Assembly (NCBI GenBank): GCA_016188425.1
Contig: JACPHX010000010.1
Coordinates: forward strand, 1 to 36,526
Reading direction: 5' to 3'
Length of the DNA: 36,526 bases
DNA from: Candidatus Uhrbacteria bacterium
GTDB lineage: Bacteria > Patescibacteriota > Patescibacteriia > UBA9934 > GWF2-40-263
The notes beneath the pieces are model-generated. The model searched no databases and had not been told where the DNA came from. It saw only the letters and a program-made list of their open reading frames with translations. Made by a program: the position numbers and the translations under genes. Positions 15,653 through 24,913 of the stretch are shown here, one piece after another; positions within the stretch are counted from its first letter, which is position 1, and each line of letters opens with the position of its first letter.

Positions 15653-16429
15653 ATGCCCCCCTTGCTCTCCTTTGTCCTGGATGCCGTTGCTTTATACAGA
15701 TATAACCGCGCCACCATCTTCGGTTTTGCCGGATGGCTGATTATCCCCGTCCTGTGCTCATTTTTGGTTCTTTTGTTTGCCCCGCCCGCATGGCAAATTC
15801 CGCTGGGTATCATGGTGCTTGGAATGGATGTCTTTGCCCATGCCTGGAGCGGTATCCACATAGGCTCCGCCGGAGCGTTGCTGCTGCGAGGCGTGCCACC
15901 GGCATCCGTAGCTTTGTTTTCCGCCGCGCTTGTGCGCAACCGGACGAAAGCGGCAGGATTCATCCTGGCTCTTCTCCTCATCGGCACCGCCGGTGGGGGC
16001 ATCCTTTTCCTGGTTCCTGGCGCCCTGTATCTTTCCTTATTTTCTTTTGCGATCTGGATCACTTTGCTTGAAGGAAAACCGGGGTTTGATGCCATGGAGG
16101 CAAGCCGTATCCTTTTCCAGGGTAGGTTCTGGTATACGCTCTGGCTCACCATCGGAAGCCCCGTCGTCCTCATTGGCAGCTATTTCCTTTTCCTCTTGCT
16201 GCCCGCCACGTGGATCATCCAATCTGTTTTTCCTTTCACAGAACTGGAGGCGAACAGCCCCGGCTTCTTTACGCTGGTGGTAGTGAATAATATCGGCGAA
16301 CGGCTGCTCCTCTTCCCCCTCATCGTGCTCACACACGTGGCCGTATGGTCGTATGTATCCAAGATAAAGGGGGTGGTGGTCACTGTCTCTCCTCCTCTCG
16401 TCGCTCCGCCGGATGAGCATTTGCCCTGA
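15653..16429 (+). CDS. Hypothetical polytopic membrane protein
   Basis: Complete ORF with several hydrophobic segments, 10 bp after the previous gene. Confidence 0.75.
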   Translation: MPPLLSFVLDAVALYRYNRATIFGFAGWLIIPVLCSFLVLLFAPPAWQIPLGIMVLGMDVFAHAWSGIHIGSAGALLLRGVPPASVALFSAALVRNRTKAAGFILALLLIGTAGGGILFLVPGALYLSLFSFAIWITLLEGKPGFDAMEASRILFQGRFWYTLWLTIGSPVVLIGSYFLFLLLPATWIIQSVFPFTELEANSPGFFTLVVVNNIGERLLLFPLIVLTHVAVWSYVSKIKGVVVTVSPPLVAPPDEHLP

Positions 16430-16462
16430 TCCTTCATTCTTCCACTGCCATTCATTTTCTGT

Positions 16463-16484
16463 GCCAAGGGGCATGCCCCTTGGC
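16463..16484. repeat. 22-bp perfect palindrome (family C-like) 9 nt before the gatB start
   Basis: GCCAAGGGGCATGCCCCTTGGC, followed by CACATCACT-ATG. Confidence 0.85.
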
Positions 16485-16493
16485 CACATCACT

Positions 16494-18014
16494 ATGTTGA
16501 TTCCTATTATTGGACTGGAAGTACATGTGCAATTGAAAACCAAAAGCAAACTTTTTTGCTCTTGTGTTGCCCATGAGGCCGCGACGCCCAATACGAATGT
16601 CTGCCCGGTCTGCTTGGCGCATCCAGGCACGCTTCCGGTTCCCAACCAAGAAGCGGTACGCATGGCGGTGACGCTCGGACTGGCGCTTGGGTGCCGCATC
16701 AACTCGCCCTCGCGCTTCGACCGCAAGCATTATTTTTACCCGGACCTTCCCAAGGGCTACCAAATTTCGCAATACGAACATCCGGTCGCAGAGGGCGGAC
16801 TTGTTATTTTGGAGGTGCCGGGTGGGGAACGACCCAACATCAACGTCGGCATCACGCGTGCGCACTTGGAGGAGGATGCGGGAAAATCGTTCCACTTGGA
16901 TGACGGCACCACGCTCGTCGATTTCAACCGCGCCGGCATCCCCCTCGTGGAAACCGTCACAGAGGCGGACTTACGCTCCCCCGCCGAAGCAAAAGCGTTC
17001 CTCCAGGAACTCCGTCTCATCGTCCGCACCTTGGGCATCTCCGACGGTGACATGGAAAAGGGCCACCTCCGCTGCGACGCGAACATCTCGCTTCGCGAGT
17101 ACGACGATGCAGGAGAGATAGTCGGCCTCACATGGAACCCAAAGACGGAAATCAAAAACCTGAACTCGTTCCGCCATGTAGAGCGCGCCTTGCTCTTTGA
17201 AATCAACCGGCAAACCGAATGCTGGAAGGCGGGCGCCACGCCTTCGGTCACGACGACACGTCGGTGGAACGATGCAAAACAGCAGACCGAGGAAATGCGT
17301 ACCAAGGAGGGCGCAGCCGATTACCGCTATTTCCCAGAGCCCGATATCCCCCCGCTTGTCCTCGCCCCGCTCGCCGAGGAACTGAAAACCATGATCCCCG
17401 AGCTCCCCGCCGCGAAGCGCCGCCGGTTTGTCGACGAATACCAGTTGAAACCCGCGGACGCGAAACTCCTCATCGAGGATCCGGGGCTGGCCGACTTTGC
17501 CGAACACGCGTTCTCGGAACTGGCCGAATGGCAAGGATCCCTCCCTGAATTCGCCGCCCTGGACGAGACAGAAAAAAAGAAAGGGCTCGGGAAGCTCACC
17601 AAACTCTGCGTCGGCTATCTCACAAGCAAGCTCACCGGACTTCTCGCCGAGCGAGGGAGTGACATCCGCATCGCGCATCTCACTCCAGAGAACTTCGCGG
17701 AGCTCATCACCTTGGTCGCGACCAACAAACTCAACTCGCGAACCGCTGTCGAGGTGCTCGGCCACATGCTCGAGACCGGTGCAGATCCATCCCACATCAT
17801 GGAAGACCGACAATTGGGACAGATCCAAAATACCGACATGCTCGCGGCCGCGATCAACCGCGTCATCGCGGGAAACCCCAAGGAAGCCGCTGCCTACAAG
17901 GCAGGCAAGACCGCCCTGCTCCAATTCTTTGTGGGGAAAGTCATGAAAGAAACAGAAGGAACGGCGGATCCGAAGATGACACAGAACCTTCTCGTGGTAA
18001 CATTAGAAAAATAA
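16494..18014 (+). CDS. gatB: Aspartyl/glutamyl-tRNA(Asn/Gln) amidotransferase subunit B
   Basis: MLIPIIGLEVHVQLKTKSKLFCSC, CPVCLAHPGTLPVPN, RKHYFYPDLPKGYQISQYEHP, MEKGHLRCDANISLR, DYRYFPEPDIPPL. Confidence 0.96.
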   Translation: MLIPIIGLEVHVQLKTKSKLFCSCVAHEAATPNTNVCPVCLAHPGTLPVPNQEAVRMAVTLGLALGCRINSPSRFDRKHYFYPDLPKGYQISQYEHPVAEGGLVILEVPGGERPNINVGITRAHLEEDAGKSFHLDDGTTLVDFNRAGIPLVETVTEADLRSPAEAKAFLQELRLIVRTLGISDGDMEKGHLRCDANISLREYDDAGEIVGLTWNPKTEIKNLNSFRHVERALLFEINRQTECWKAGATPSVTTTRRWNDAKQQTEEMRTKEGAADYRYFPEPDIPPLVLAPLAEELKTMIPELPAAKRRRFVDEYQLKPADAKLLIEDPGLADFAEHAFSELAEWQGSLPEFAALDETEKKKGLGKLTKLCVGYLTSKLTGLLAERGSDIRIAHLTPENFAELITLVATNKLNSRTAVEVLGHMLETGADPSHIMEDRQLGQIQNTDMLAAAINRVIAGNPKEAAAYKAGKTALLQFFVGKVMKETEGTADPKMTQNLLVVTLEK

Positions 18015-18054
18015 GCATCATTCATTACAAACGGACAACCCGTTTCTACGATCT

Positions 18055-18642
18055 ATGCCAAAAGGATCACCGGAAGGAGGGAGGAATCCAGCCGAAGACC
18101 AAGAAAAAACACCATCGGTTCCCGAGGGGGAATTTGAACATGAGGGTGCGGGCGGCTTCATGTTGAAAGACGAACTTGGAGCGGGCGGACTGGCAAAAAT
18201 AGAGGCCCTGAAGGCCGAACTCGACGCAGAAATGCCGCCAGCCGATCGTTCCGCCCCGCGACCCGAGGCGACCGCCATCATTCAACGCCCGGAACGCGCC
18301 ACCACCCCCGATTATTCCACTATGGATAAACGACAACTGGAGGAGCGCCGAACGGAACTCTCGGCCATCCTGGAATCCCTAGGAAACTCGCTACCAAAGG
18401 ACGTAACCTATCCCGCCTCGAAAAAACACTCACCAACGGAACGGGCGAGCATGAAACAATACCAGCGTATTGCCTCGGAGTTAATGAAGATAAACGACAT
18501 AATCGCGACCATCGACAAGGAGGCCGACGAAATCGAAAGGGATCTTGCGACGGAAAACGAACCGACGACCCCGCTGAATCTCCGAGAGGAGAATCCGGGG
18601 TTGTGGAAGTCATTCAAAGGATTGTTCAAGGGTGGCCGGTAA
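18055..18642 (+). CDS. Hypothetical, largely disordered protein
   Basis: Complete ORF; low-complexity acidic/Pro-rich N-terminus followed by a helical region. Confidence 0.6.
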   Translation: MPKGSPEGGRNPAEDQEKTPSVPEGEFEHEGAGGFMLKDELGAGGLAKIEALKAELDAEMPPADRSAPRPEATAIIQRPERATTPDYSTMDKRQLEERRTELSAILESLGNSLPKDVTYPASKKHSPTERASMKQYQRIASELMKINDIIATIDKEADEIERDLATENEPTTPLNLREENPGLWKSFKGLFKGGR

Positions 18643-19519
18643 GCCACCCATCGACCCATTTCTCCGCCTCCTCCTCATCCTTTACCCACACCATCCTCTT
18701 GTCCCGCCGGAACCAGGTCAGTTGCCGGCGCGCGTACGCGTGCGTACGCGTTTTTATTTGTTTGACGGCCTCCTCAAGGGACAGCTTCCCGCCGAGAAAC
18801 GACCCGATCTCGGCATAGCCGATCCCGCTCATGGAGGGGAGGGTCGCGTCATGCCGCCCTCGCAGCTGTTTTGTCTCCTCCGCGAGCCCTTGCTTCATCA
18901 TGCGATCGATTCGATCGTCGATGCGACGATAGAGTTGCGTCCGTTCGATTGATGGCCCCAGCTTGAGGACGTCCCATTTGGGTTCGCCCCGGCTCCGCAG
19001 GGAGGAAAACGGCAGGCCAGTGAGGCGGATAACCTCCAGAGCCCGAATGAGCCGGCGACGATTTTGACGATCTATCTTCGCGGCCGTCACGGGATCCGTG
19101 TTTTCAATCTCCTTGATAAGTTGTTCATCCGTCAGCTCCTCCAGGACGCGACGAACCTCCGGATCCCCTCCCACCAACGTGAGCGACAAGTTATCCACAA
19201 CCGTGTCAATCCACAAACCGGTACCTCCCACCAAGATGGGAAGCTTTCCCCTCGAAAGAATGTCCTCGATTTTTTCCTCCGCGTAGGCCTTAAACTCCGC
19301 TGCCGAGTATGTCTGGTTGGGCTCGACGAGGTCGATCCCCCATTGTTTCAGCCCTTCCATCCTTTCTTTCGCGGTGCCGATATCCATCCCCCGATACACT
19401 TGCCGCGAGTCCGCACTGATGAGCTCGCCGCCAAAACGCCGCGCCAATGCCGTGGCGAGGGCGGTTTTTCCACTGCCCGTTGGGCCCACGATCACGAGAA
19501 GTTTCGATGGGTGAACCAT
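18626..19519 (-). CDS. miaA: tRNA dimethylallyltransferase
   Basis: LLVIVGPTGSGKTALATALARRFGGELISADSRQVYRGMDIGTAK, PILVGGTGLWIDTVVD, and terminal RRQLTWFRRD. Confidence 0.96.
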   Translation of the reverse strand: MVHPSKLLVIVGPTGSGKTALATALARRFGGELISADSRQVYRGMDIGTAKERMEGLKQWGIDLVEPNQTYSAAEFKAYAEEKIEDILSRGKLPILVGGTGLWIDTVVDNLSLTLVGGDPEVRRVLEELTDEQLIKEIENTDPVTAAKIDRQNRRRLIRALEVIRLTGLPFSSLRSRGEPKWDVLKLGPSIERTQLYRRIDDRIDRMMKQGLAEETKQLRGRHDATLPSMSGIGYAEIGSFLGGKLSLEEAVKQIKTRTHAYARRQLTWFRRDKRMVWVKDEEEAEKWVDGWLTGHP

Positions 19520-19552
19520 AATCTGATAGAATTGGGGGTATCATACTGGTCT

Positions 19553-19972
19553 ATGGATGAAACACAAATGCCGCATCTAGACCCCGGGCAGATTCGGGAA
19601 GGACTGCTGGGAAAAGCAGGACTTCCTGTTGAAACGGGCGACCCCGAACAAATCACAGACATCGCCGACACCAAATTTTCTGATACGCAACGAATCGATA
19701 CCAAGGAGCGCGGTTCAAATCCGGACGCACCTAGAGGCCGCGGTGAACGGAAAGTATTCCCTCCCCGGTCGTTTAAAAAAGAAACCCTCGACAAGCTTTC
19801 TTTAGCAGAGTTGGACGTCGTGGACGCATTCATGAAAAAAATTGAAGAAAACAGATGGGACACGAGCAGCTACAGTCCAGAGGAAATTGTGGCTCTGGCA
19901 TTATCCGCTGAAAGGAAACGAAAACGAGCCGCAGAAAATCGCCCGGAACCGCCCCTGCGGAAGACGGGGTAG
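19553..19972 (+). CDS. Hypothetical charged protein
   Basis: Complete ORF from MDETQMPHLD; TATCAT 8 nt before the ATG; in line with 20009-21628. Confidence 0.55.
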   Translation: MDETQMPHLDPGQIREGLLGKAGLPVETGDPEQITDIADTKFSDTQRIDTKERGSNPDAPRGRGERKVFPPRSFKKETLDKLSLAELDVVDAFMKKIEENRWDTSSYSPEEIVALALSAERKRKRAAENRPEPPLRKTG

Positions 19973-20008
19973 CCGGCCTATTCCTTATCCAATCTCTCAT
20001 CTAGTACT

Positions 20009-21628
20009 ATGCCTCCTGGCCAACCACGCGAACCTTCCGACCCCCGTCGCAAACCACCAAGGGTTGAAACTCCTGGCTCACCGCAGGAACAAGCCGTACC
20101 GCCCGTTTCAAAAAGTAAGGAGTACCGAATCGTCACGCCGGCGGAAGAAGCCCGTTTGGAATCCCTCATCGAGGGATTGACTTTGGATATTGAGAAGTCG
20201 AATGCGCCGCAGGAGCCAGAGGCGGCAGCCCCTACCGTCTTGGAAGCGTTTGGCTCTGCCGGCCTTCCCGAAGTTCCTCCTCCAGAAGCCGAGGAAACAA
20301 CGGCCGTCGAACCATCGCTTCGCCGGGAAACCAAGGTCATGCAACCGGAAGCGGATGAGCCGTTGTGGGAGGAAATGCGCGCCAAGGAGGCGGCGATCAA
20401 AGAAGAGAAAAAGAAGGCCAGGGAAGCAAGGGCCGCGAAGAGGGCGGAAGAGCGGAAAGATCGGGAAGCAAGGGAAGCGGCGGCAGAGGCAGAAATCCAA
20501 GCACTCCGGCGGCAAGAGGAAACCGCGAAGGAACAAAAGGCGATCGAATCAATCGACATTTCCGAAGACACGGAAAAAAACGAAATGAACTGGGAAGAGA
20601 TGAGCACGGAATCGCTTCAAGAGCTTTCGACGAAGCTTCAAACCATACGAACGAACTTCGATGACCTCGCCCGTTCAGACGCCTACAGGGGAAAGCCCGC
20701 GCTTCTGATGAAACATTATTCCGGGTTCAAATCCGAAGTGCTCCGCCAGATTCGGAAGGTCGACCAAGAGTTGTCCATGCGCACCACCCCGCCCGCCCTG
20801 ACGATAGTACAAAACTCGGCCATCACAAACCGCTCCCAGGCCATTGCGGAAGCCGCGTTGCGTTTGCGTGCCATCCCCCCAGAAGCGACACGACCGCCGG
20901 CAACCGAAGGACGACCGCTCACCATCGAAGAGCCGACGCTTCCGCGACGTCCGCGTGCCCCCAAGCCCGCCCCGACCGGAGAAACACGAGGGACCCCGGC
21001 GCGCGAAATCTTACGCCCGGAGGCCAGAGCGGCGCCGGTTCTGACGCCAGAAAGCGAAGCCGGACGCCTTGAAACGAACATCGCGTCGTACACCAGCCGC
21101 ATTGAGCAGATGGGCGAGCCAAAAACCCCGGAGCAGCTGGCGGAAAGGAGGAAACTCCAGAGACAAAGAGACAACGCGACCACGTCACTGGCGGACATGC
21201 GCCGACGCATGCACGACCCCTTCGCCACCCGTCCGGCGGCAGGAGACGGAACCGCAGACATCCTGACTCGCGGCATGGAGCCGATCCAGCCTCCGCCCCC
21301 AGCCGTACAAAAAAGTATTGAGCGCCCCCCGCCGCTTCCAAAACCACTCCCAGAACAAGCCGTGGATTTAGATGAAGAGGGGGTAAGGCGGGTGCAAAAA
21401 ATAATTTCCGAGATCAATAGGCTGCGCGCCGAACACATCGGAAATCGAGAGTTCCAAGATTTGGAGGTCATCACCGCCGCCGGCTTCCAGGCAAAATACC
21501 AAAAAGCGAAAGACACCGCATCCAAATTCGTCGTCGGCGGGATGAATAAGCGGGACCTGCAGTCGCATTACAGGAACATTAAAAAAATCCACGCGTTCCT
21601 CCGAGAGAAGACTCGATCATCCCGCTAG
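20009..21628 (+). CDS. Hypothetical long, charged, Pro/Glu/Arg-rich protein
   Basis: 539-codon open frame; low-complexity with helical coiled-coil-like stretches; ends at a bidirectional terminator. Confidence 0.7.
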   Translation: MPPGQPREPSDPRRKPPRVETPGSPQEQAVPPVSKSKEYRIVTPAEEARLESLIEGLTLDIEKSNAPQEPEAAAPTVLEAFGSAGLPEVPPPEAEETTAVEPSLRRETKVMQPEADEPLWEEMRAKEAAIKEEKKKAREARAAKRAEERKDREAREAAAEAEIQALRRQEETAKEQKAIESIDISEDTEKNEMNWEEMSTESLQELSTKLQTIRTNFDDLARSDAYRGKPALLMKHYSGFKSEVLRQIRKVDQELSMRTTPPALTIVQNSAITNRSQAIAEAALRLRAIPPEATRPPATEGRPLTIEEPTLPRRPRAPKPAPTGETRGTPAREILRPEARAAPVLTPESEAGRLETNIASYTSRIEQMGEPKTPEQLAERRKLQRQRDNATTSLADMRRRMHDPFATRPAAGDGTADILTRGMEPIQPPPPAVQKSIERPPPLPKPLPEQAVDLDEEGVRRVQKIISEINRLRAEHIGNREFQDLEVITAAGFQAKYQKAKDTASKFVVGGMNKRDLQSHYRNIKKIHAFLREKTRSSR

Positions 21629-21629
21629 C

Positions 21630-21662
21630 AAAAAACAGAGTGGTTATGCCACTCTGTTTTTT
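21630..21662. terminator. Bidirectional rho-independent terminator between convergent genes
   Basis: AAAAAACAGAGTGG-ttatg-CCACTCTGTTTTTT. Confidence 0.93.
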
Positions 21663-21667
21663 GCCCT

Positions 21668-23461
21668 CTACTTCGGCGGCTGTGCCAATCGGACCGTTTC
21701 ATCCACAAACGTCCCTGCCGGGATCACCTTCTCCCCTTCCTCCCCAAATACCTTCACATGGAGGTCTCCCCCGCCCGTTTCCTTCTCTCCGATGACCACC
21801 GTCCAGGGCACCTTCATCATCGCCGCCGCGCGGATTTTCTTCCCTACCTTCTCGGGACTTGCGTCGACCCAGACACGCAGGCCAGCCGCGCGCAGCTCGT
21901 CCGCCAGTTTGTTCGCGTGTAGGACGAATGCGTCCGCGACCGTCGCGATACGGATCTGCTCGGGCGCGAGCCACAGCGGGAAGGCGCCGGCGAAGTGTTC
22001 GATCAGGATCCCCAAGAACCGTTCCGTCGAGCCAAGGATAGCGCGGTGGATGACCACCGGACGTTTCTTGGAGCCATCGGCGGCTACATACTCAAGGTCA
22101 AACCGGTTGGGCAAGTTCATGTCCAGCTGAATCGTGGAGAGCTGCCAGGGGCGACCGATCGCATCTTTGAAGATGAAATCCAACTTGGGGCCATAGAACG
22201 CGGCCTCTCCCACCCCTATCTCATGCTCCCATCCTCGAGCTGTGATCAGCTCCTTGAGGGTGGCCTCGCTTTGAGACCAAATTTCCTTATCACCGATGTA
22301 TGCCTCTGGTTTCGCCGGGTCATGGACAGAGACGCGCACCTTGAAATCCTTGAATCCGAAGATGCGGTACACATCGCCGACCATATCGAGCACCAAATCG
22401 ATCTCGGCGCGGATCCCCTCGGGGGTCGTGAACACGTGGCAATCGTCTTGGGTCAGGGAGCGCACGCGGGTCAGGCCGGAGAGCTCCCCGCTTTTCTCAT
22501 ACCGATAGTTGGTCGTCGTACAGACCCAGCGCACCGGCAGGTCGCGATAGGAGTGCGGCTGGGACTTGTAGAGCATCATGAAGTGGGGACAGTTCATGGG
22601 CTTGAGATAATAGTCCGCTTCGTCTTTGAGGGACATCGGCGGGTACATCGCGTCATATTTCTGGAGATGGCCGGAAATCTCGTACAGATGGCCCTTGGTG
22701 ATATGCGGAATCCAAATGGCCTGATACCCGCGCGCCTCCTGGCGGCGCATTATCAAATCCTCGACCGTGCGACGCAACCACGCCCCTTTGGGATAGAACA
22801 ACGGCAGCCCCGGGCCGACTTCTTCCGCGAGATGAAAGAGATCCAACTCCTTCCCCAGCTTCCTATGATCGCGCTTCTTGGCCTCCTCCTGCATCTTGAG
22901 ATGCGCGTCGAGTTCCTCCTTCGTCGAAAACAAGATTCCGTACACGCGCTGCAGCTGCGGGTTCCTCTCGCTCCCGCGCCAGTACGCGCCCGCGAGTTTT
23001 GTGAGCGCGAACGCGCCGCCGATCTCTTTAGAATGGTCGACGTGGGGGCCGCGGCAGAGGTCGACAAAAGAACCAGTGTGATAAACCGAGGCGTTCATCG
23101 CTCCCCCGCCGATATCCAAGGACTCCTCGGCGTTGACTTTGGTCGTCCCCTTCTCCTTGAGGTCGCGCAGGAGCTCGACCTTGAAGGCCTGCCCTTTCGA
23201 TTCAAAAAGCTTGACGGCGTCCTCAATCGACAACTCTTCCCGACGGAAGGCGTCGTCGCGATCGATGATTTCCCGCATCTTCTGTTCGATCTTAGGAAGA
23301 TCCTCTTCTGTGAGGGTCTTGGGGGCTAGGACGTCGTAATAGAATCCGTTCTCGACGACCGGGCCGACGCCTAGCTTCACGTCGCCGTAGAGCTCCGTGA
23401 GCGCGGCCGCGAGGATGTGGGCGCCCGAGTGGCGGCGGTTAAAAACTGGTTGTTCTGACAT
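21668..23461 (-). CDS. thrS: Threonyl-tRNA synthetase (no N-terminal TGS domain)
   Basis: HSGAHILAAALTELYGDVKLGVGPVVENGFYYD, YLKPMNCPHFMMLYKS, LTRVRSLTQDDCHVF, PVVIHRAILGSTERFLGILIEHFAGAFPLWLAPEQ. Confidence 0.96.
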   Translation of the reverse strand: MSEQPVFNRRHSGAHILAAALTELYGDVKLGVGPVVENGFYYDVLAPKTLTEEDLPKIEQKMREIIDRDDAFRREELSIEDAVKLFESKGQAFKVELLRDLKEKGTTKVNAEESLDIGGGAMNASVYHTGSFVDLCRGPHVDHSKEIGGAFALTKLAGAYWRGSERNPQLQRVYGILFSTKEELDAHLKMQEEAKKRDHRKLGKELDLFHLAEEVGPGLPLFYPKGAWLRRTVEDLIMRRQEARGYQAIWIPHITKGHLYEISGHLQKYDAMYPPMSLKDEADYYLKPMNCPHFMMLYKSQPHSYRDLPVRWVCTTTNYRYEKSGELSGLTRVRSLTQDDCHVFTTPEGIRAEIDLVLDMVGDVYRIFGFKDFKVRVSVHDPAKPEAYIGDKEIWSQSEATLKELITARGWEHEIGVGEAAFYGPKLDFIFKDAIGRPWQLSTIQLDMNLPNRFDLEYVAADGSKKRPVVIHRAILGSTERFLGILIEHFAGAFPLWLAPEQIRIATVADAFVLHANKLADELRAAGLRVWVDASPEKVGKKIRAAAMMKVPWTVVIGEKETGGGDLHVKVFGEEGEKVIPAGTFVDETVRLAQPPK

Positions 23462-23585
23462 AAGGGGGAGGCGCTAGGCGATAGGTTCGAAACGAACAGG
23501 ACAAAACATGACTGATTCAATAAAAAATCCCTCATTCCATAGGGAAAGAATAGAGGGTTGGCACAGAGGGGTCAAGAAGAGTTGG

Positions 23586-23605
23586 TTGCTAACCCCGAGC
23601 GTTGC
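23586..23605. repeat. Family D half-copy
   Basis: TTGCTAACCCCGAGCGTTGC. Confidence 0.65.
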
Positions 23606-23672
23606 AAAGGAAATAGAAAGACGGGATCCGCTCGCCCCGCCTTTTTGATTCGTTCGAAATTTCGTAACGACT

Positions 23673-24887
23673 TTACTCGATCACCACGAACACACGGTCT
23701 CGCAGCTGGGGCACCCGGTGGACGAATGAGGGGTAAAATTCTACGCGGGCATCCTGCGCAACCCCGTCGTCCAGAAGTGATTTCCGAACTTCAGCTTCCG
23801 TCATGCCGATGAAGCGTCCGGGATCCAAGGCGGCGCTCGTGGTAGAAGGAATGGACTGGCCTCGAATCTTTATGTGAAGATTCGCCATTTCTGTGGCCGC
23901 ATCGAATCGATCCATCGCGACGGCCATCCCGGCTTGATCTATCGATACAAAGTCCGATCCTTGGGTCAGCCGTTCGTACAATTGACGAACCGCGATCTCT
24001 TGAACCACTTTTTTATCGTAATACACCCCCACGACCCGGACGCTTAACACGACATCGAATTGGGAGACTTCGTCGCCGGGTTTTGCCGTGACCTTCTGGT
24101 CGATAACGCTCGTTGAGTACAACTTGCCATCGAAAACCTCTCCCGCTTCCCGATTCAGGGTTTCCTTGGCCTGGCCCTCCAGTTCTGCTTGAAGCGCGGC
24201 AACCGCCGTATCAATATCAGCCTGCCCGACCGCGACTTTTTGAACCGTCCCTCCCGTAAACGGCGATTCGCTCACGGCATACACGACTTTCTGCCGGTCC
24301 GCCGCCAGCCCAGGAATCGTAAACCTGGTTGGGCCGATATCCCCCTCCTTTCCTTCTTTGTCCGCATGTGCCGGAACCTCAAGACGCCCCTTGGCGGGAA
24401 CCGTTACGCTCTGGTCGATGCGGAACAACAACCTATCGGCCGTGAGCAGGCGCGTGGTTGCCACCAGCGGCTGTGGTTGGGCGCTTTCATTCACCAACAC
24501 GACTTTTCCTTTTGAAACCGCCGGGACTTCGGTCATGCCTGTGCCAGAAAGCGCCACGGTTTTCGTACGCCCCATCGCGGCAGAGAGCACCCGGCCACGA
24601 ACTTCAGAAGGGCTCGAGGGCGTACGCACGATATCCAACACAAATTCTTTTTCCACCGGCGTGCTGTTCGCTTTTACAAAAATAGTCGCCTGCACGGAGG
24701 AGACATACAAAACCACCGCCAGGAGGGCCAAGACGGCCAAGACAAAAACAGCCGCGATGATCCGATACATCCGCAGCGGGGGTCGTGGCGTGTCGAATGT
24801 TTCGATATCATCGACTCGTTTATGCGCGGCCTTGCGCGGGGCAGCCTTATGAACAGCAATTTTGCGGCTTTGAACTTTGGGCGACAT
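23673..24887 (-). CDS. Membrane-anchored hypothetical protein, possibly baseplate J-like domain
   Basis: One N-terminal transmembrane segment and a beta-rich body (GKVVLVNESAQPQPLVATTRLLTADRLLFRIDQSVTVPAKG...). AAAGGAGG precedes ATG 24887. Confidence 0.6.
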   Translation of the reverse strand: MSPKVQSRKIAVHKAAPRKAAHKRVDDIETFDTPRPPLRMYRIIAAVFVLAVLALLAVVLYVSSVQATIFVKANSTPVEKEFVLDIVRTPSSPSEVRGRVLSAAMGRTKTVALSGTGMTEVPAVSKGKVVLVNESAQPQPLVATTRLLTADRLLFRIDQSVTVPAKGRLEVPAHADKEGKEGDIGPTRFTIPGLAADRQKVVYAVSESPFTGGTVQKVAVGQADIDTAVAALQAELEGQAKETLNREAGEVFDGKLYSTSVIDQKVTAKPGDEVSQFDVVLSVRVVGVYYDKKVVQEIAVRQLYERLTQGSDFVSIDQAGMAVAMDRFDAATEMANLHIKIRGQSIPSTTSAALDPGRFIGMTEAEVRKSLLDDGVAQDARVEFYPSFVHRVPQLRDRVFVVIE

Positions 24888-24913
24888 GTTTCCTCCTTTA
24901 AAAGTTAGGGACA

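Noticed and set aside
18728-18755. Palindrome-like GCGCGCGTACGCGTGCGTACGCG in miaA
   Set aside because: It encodes the expected KTRTHAYARRQLTWF region of MiaA at normal length, so no insertion is needed to explain it.
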